Assembly: GCA_028865375.1 (NCBI GenBank)
Contig: JAGWKJ010000012.1
Span: 1 to 17,373, forward strand
DNA from: Hyphomicrobiales bacterium
Lineage (GTDB): Bacteria; Pseudomonadota; Alphaproteobacteria; Rhizobiales; Beijerinckiaceae
Reading direction: 5' to 3'
DNA: 17,373 nt
The position numbers and the translations under genes are program-made. Shown one piece after another: positions 15,799-17,373 of the stretch; position 1 is the first letter of the stretch, and each line of letters begins with the position of its first letter. The notes beneath the pieces were generated by a model that was not told the DNA's origin, ran no database searches, and saw nothing but the letters and a program-made list of their open reading frames with translations.

Positions 15799-17052
15799 TT
15801 ACGCGTAGCGTTCCCATCCGAGGTCGGCGACGTCGACGTCTGGCCGCCGTCCGGACACGAGGTCGGCGACGATGCGCGCCGAGCCGCAGGCCATCGTCCA
15901 GCCGAGCGTGCCGTGGCCGGCATTGACGTAGAGGTTCGCCTGCCGGCCGCGGCCGATCACCGGCGTGCCGTCGGGCGTCATCGGGCGCAGGCCCGTCCAG
16001 TAGGTCGCTCCCGCGTAGTCGCCGCCGCCGGGGAACAGGTCGGACACGACGTGTTCGAGCGTCGCGCGGCGCTTGGGCGGCAGGTCGGTCGAGAAGCCGG
16101 AGATCTCCGCCATTCCGCCGACGCGGATGCGGTCGCCGAGCCGGGTGATCGCCACCTTGTGGCTCTCGTCCATCACGGTGGATTCGGGCGCGCGCGCGGG
16201 ATCGCGCAGGGCGGCGGTGATCGAATAGCCCTTCACCGGATAGATCGGCACGTCTAGGCCGAGCGGCCGCAGCAGCGCAGGCGAATGGGCGGCCAGCGCG
16301 ACGACATAGGCGTCGGCCTCCACCATGCCTTCCGACGTCGCGACGCCCTCGATGCGGCCGCCCGATTGCGCGAGACCCGAGATCGCCACGCCGTGCCGGA
16401 ACGTGGCGCCGCGCGCCCTCGCGAGCTCGGCGAGGCGCTCCGTGAACATCTTGCAATCGCCGGTCTCGTCGTCGGGCAGGCGCAGGCCGCCGACGAACTT
16501 CTCGCGCACGTTCGCGAGCGCGGGCTCGGCGGCGATGCAGCCCGCCACGTCGAGCGTCTCGAACCGCGTGCCGCGCGCCTTCAGCACGGCCACGTCCTTG
16601 TCGGCGGCCTCGACCTGCCGCGCCTCGCGGAACAGCTGAAGCGTCCCGCGTTCGCGGTGGTCGTATTCGATGCCGGTCGCAGCGCGCAGCGCGATCAGCC
16701 GCTCGCGCGAATAATCGGCGACGCGCGACATCCGCGACTTGTTGGCGACGTAGCGGGCGGCGGTGCAGTTGCGCAGCATCCGCGCGAGGAACAGCGCCAT
16801 GGCGAGGCTCGGCCGCGGCCGCAGGATCAGCGGCGTATGTTCCATCGCCAGCCAGTGCAGCGCCTTGGTCGGCACGCCGGGGCCCGCCCAGGGCGAGGCA
16901 TAGCCCGGCGATATCTCGCCGGCGTTGGCGTTGCTCGTCTCCATCGCCGGCCCCGGCTGGCGGTCGAGCACGACGACCTCGTGGCCGTCGGCGACCAGTT
17001 CCCAGGCCGTCGTGACGCCGATCACGCCCGCGCCCAACACCGCGATCTTCAT
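15799..17052 (-). CDS. dadA: D-amino-acid dehydrogenase, small-subunit type
   Basis: FAD-linked, membrane-associated dehydrogenase (417 aa) that oxidises D-alanine and other D-amino acids to 2-oxo acids and ammonia, passing electrons to the quinone pool. FAD-binding GAGVIG (7-12) with an acidic residue (D30) closing the second strand in VVVLDRQ; the family blocks SNANAGEISPGYASPWAGPG (40-59), GGLRLPDDETGDCKMF, and the C-terminal TGLRPMTPDGTPVIG and NAGHGTLGWTMACGSA are all present. Length is normal. The ATG at 17052 is fixed by the ATGA overlap with the upstream racemase gene, so both are translated together: the racemase makes D-alanine from L-alanine and DadA degrades it. Confidence 0.95.
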   Translation of the reverse strand: MKIAVLGAGVIGVTTAWELVADGHEVVVLDRQPGPAMETSNANAGEISPGYASPWAGPGVPTKALHWLAMEHTPLILRPRPSLAMALFLARMLRNCTAARYVANKSRMSRVADYSRERLIALRAATGIEYDHRERGTLQLFREARQVEAADKDVAVLKARGTRFETLDVAGCIAAEPALANVREKFVGGLRLPDDETGDCKMFTERLAELARARGATFRHGVAISGLAQSGGRIEGVATSEGMVEADAYVVALAAHSPALLRPLGLDVPIYPVKGYSITAALRDPARAPESTVMDESHKVAITRLGDRIRVGGMAEISGFSTDLPPKRRATLEHVVSDLFPGGGDYAGATYWTGLRPMTPDGTPVIGRGRQANLYVNAGHGTLGWTMACGSARIVADLVSGRRPDVDVADLGWERYA

Positions 17053-17373
17053 GCGCCCGTCTCCGTCTCCGCCTCGCCGATGTACGCGCGCTCGAAGCGC
17101 CCGCCGAGCGAGGTCAATATCTCGTAGGGTATCGTGCCGGCCGCCGCAGCCACCGCCTCGAGCGGCTGCGAAGGTCCGATCAGTTCGACCCAGTCGCCGA
17201 CCGCCGGGCCGCCGCCGGGCGCGTCGGTCGCGTCGAGGATCACGCTGTCCATCGAGACGCGGCCGAAGATCGGCAGGCGCGCGCCGCCGAACCAAGCGGC
17301 GCCGCCGCGGCCCAGCCGTCGCAGCCAGCCGTCGGCGTAGCCCACGCCTGCCACCGCCAGCCGCGTCGGCCGC
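17049..17373 (-). CDS. alr: alanine racemase, C-terminal part
   Basis: The last 107 or so residues of a PLP-dependent alanine racemase (catabolic DadX role by context), interconverting L- and D-alanine. The gene runs off the right edge, so the PLP lysine domain is missing. Seen: VGYADGWLRRL, in which the Tyr corresponds to the catalytic base Tyr265 of the Geobacillus enzyme; PIFGRVSMD, with Ser where several relatives have Cys and the substrate-site Met retained; and the closing IPYEILTSLGGRFERAY. The stop (17049-17051) overlaps the dadA start. The order racemase then dehydrogenase is the reverse of the dadAX order of enterobacteria. Confidence 0.93.
   Translation of the reverse strand, partial: RPTRLAVAGVGYADGWLRRLGRGGAAWFGGARLPIFGRVSMDSVILDATDAPGGGPAVGDWVELIGPSQPLEAVAAAAGTIPYEILTSLGGRFERAYIGEAETETGA

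Overview
The window is a gene-dense, very GC-rich stretch of chromosome. The organism is most likely an alphaproteobacterium, perhaps of the Hyphomicrobiales; this is inferred from base composition, the many ABC-type sugar importers, tight ATGA overlaps, and promoters of the TTGAC/CTANCGT kind, not from a marker gene. I see no rRNA, tRNA, insertion sequence, CRISPR array or phage gene. Almost all long reading frames opposite or out of phase with the genes listed here are artefacts of high GC.

Layout. (1) 1-734: 3' part of an FAD-dependent aromatic-ring-type monooxygenase. (2) 877-3169: a Tat-exported SBP_bac_5-type binding protein with no ABC permease or ATPase beside it, followed 4 nt later by a small membrane protein built of two repeats, each carrying an ExxE motif. 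(3) 3296-9090: a plus-strand operon for a CUT1-type sugar importer (binding protein, two permeases, UgpC/MalK-like ATPase) ending in a cytoplasmic GH43 beta-xylosidase of the Selenomonas SXA type. This points to uptake and hydrolysis of xylo-oligosaccharides. (4) 9127-14651 on the minus strand: gluconokinase, a GntR-type LacI-family repressor, then a CUT2-type importer (dual ATPase, permease, binding protein). L-idonate 5-dehydrogenase (idnD) lies divergently at 14760-15794. (5) 15799-17373 on the minus strand: the 3' end of alanine racemase overlapping dadA, a D-amino-acid dehydrogenase.

How the parts may work together. The most interesting unit is region 4. The genes resemble the E. coli GntII (idn) pathway, in which L-idonate is oxidised to 5-ketogluconate, reduced to gluconate and phosphorylated to 6-phosphogluconate. 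Here the usual IdnT/GntT permease is absent and an RbsABC-like ABC importer sits in its place. A near-perfect copy of the recalled GntR/IdnR operator overlaps the -10 and spacer of a well-formed promoter in front of the importer, and a related copy lies in front of the repressor gene. This links the importer to sugar-acid catabolism through its regulation. The 5-ketogluconate reductase (IdnO) is not in the window.

Two convergent-gene junctions (9091-9126 and 15795-15798) separate the transcription units. The first holds a perfect GC hairpin. No gene-free stretch exceeds 300 bases; the longest is 735-876 (142 nt).
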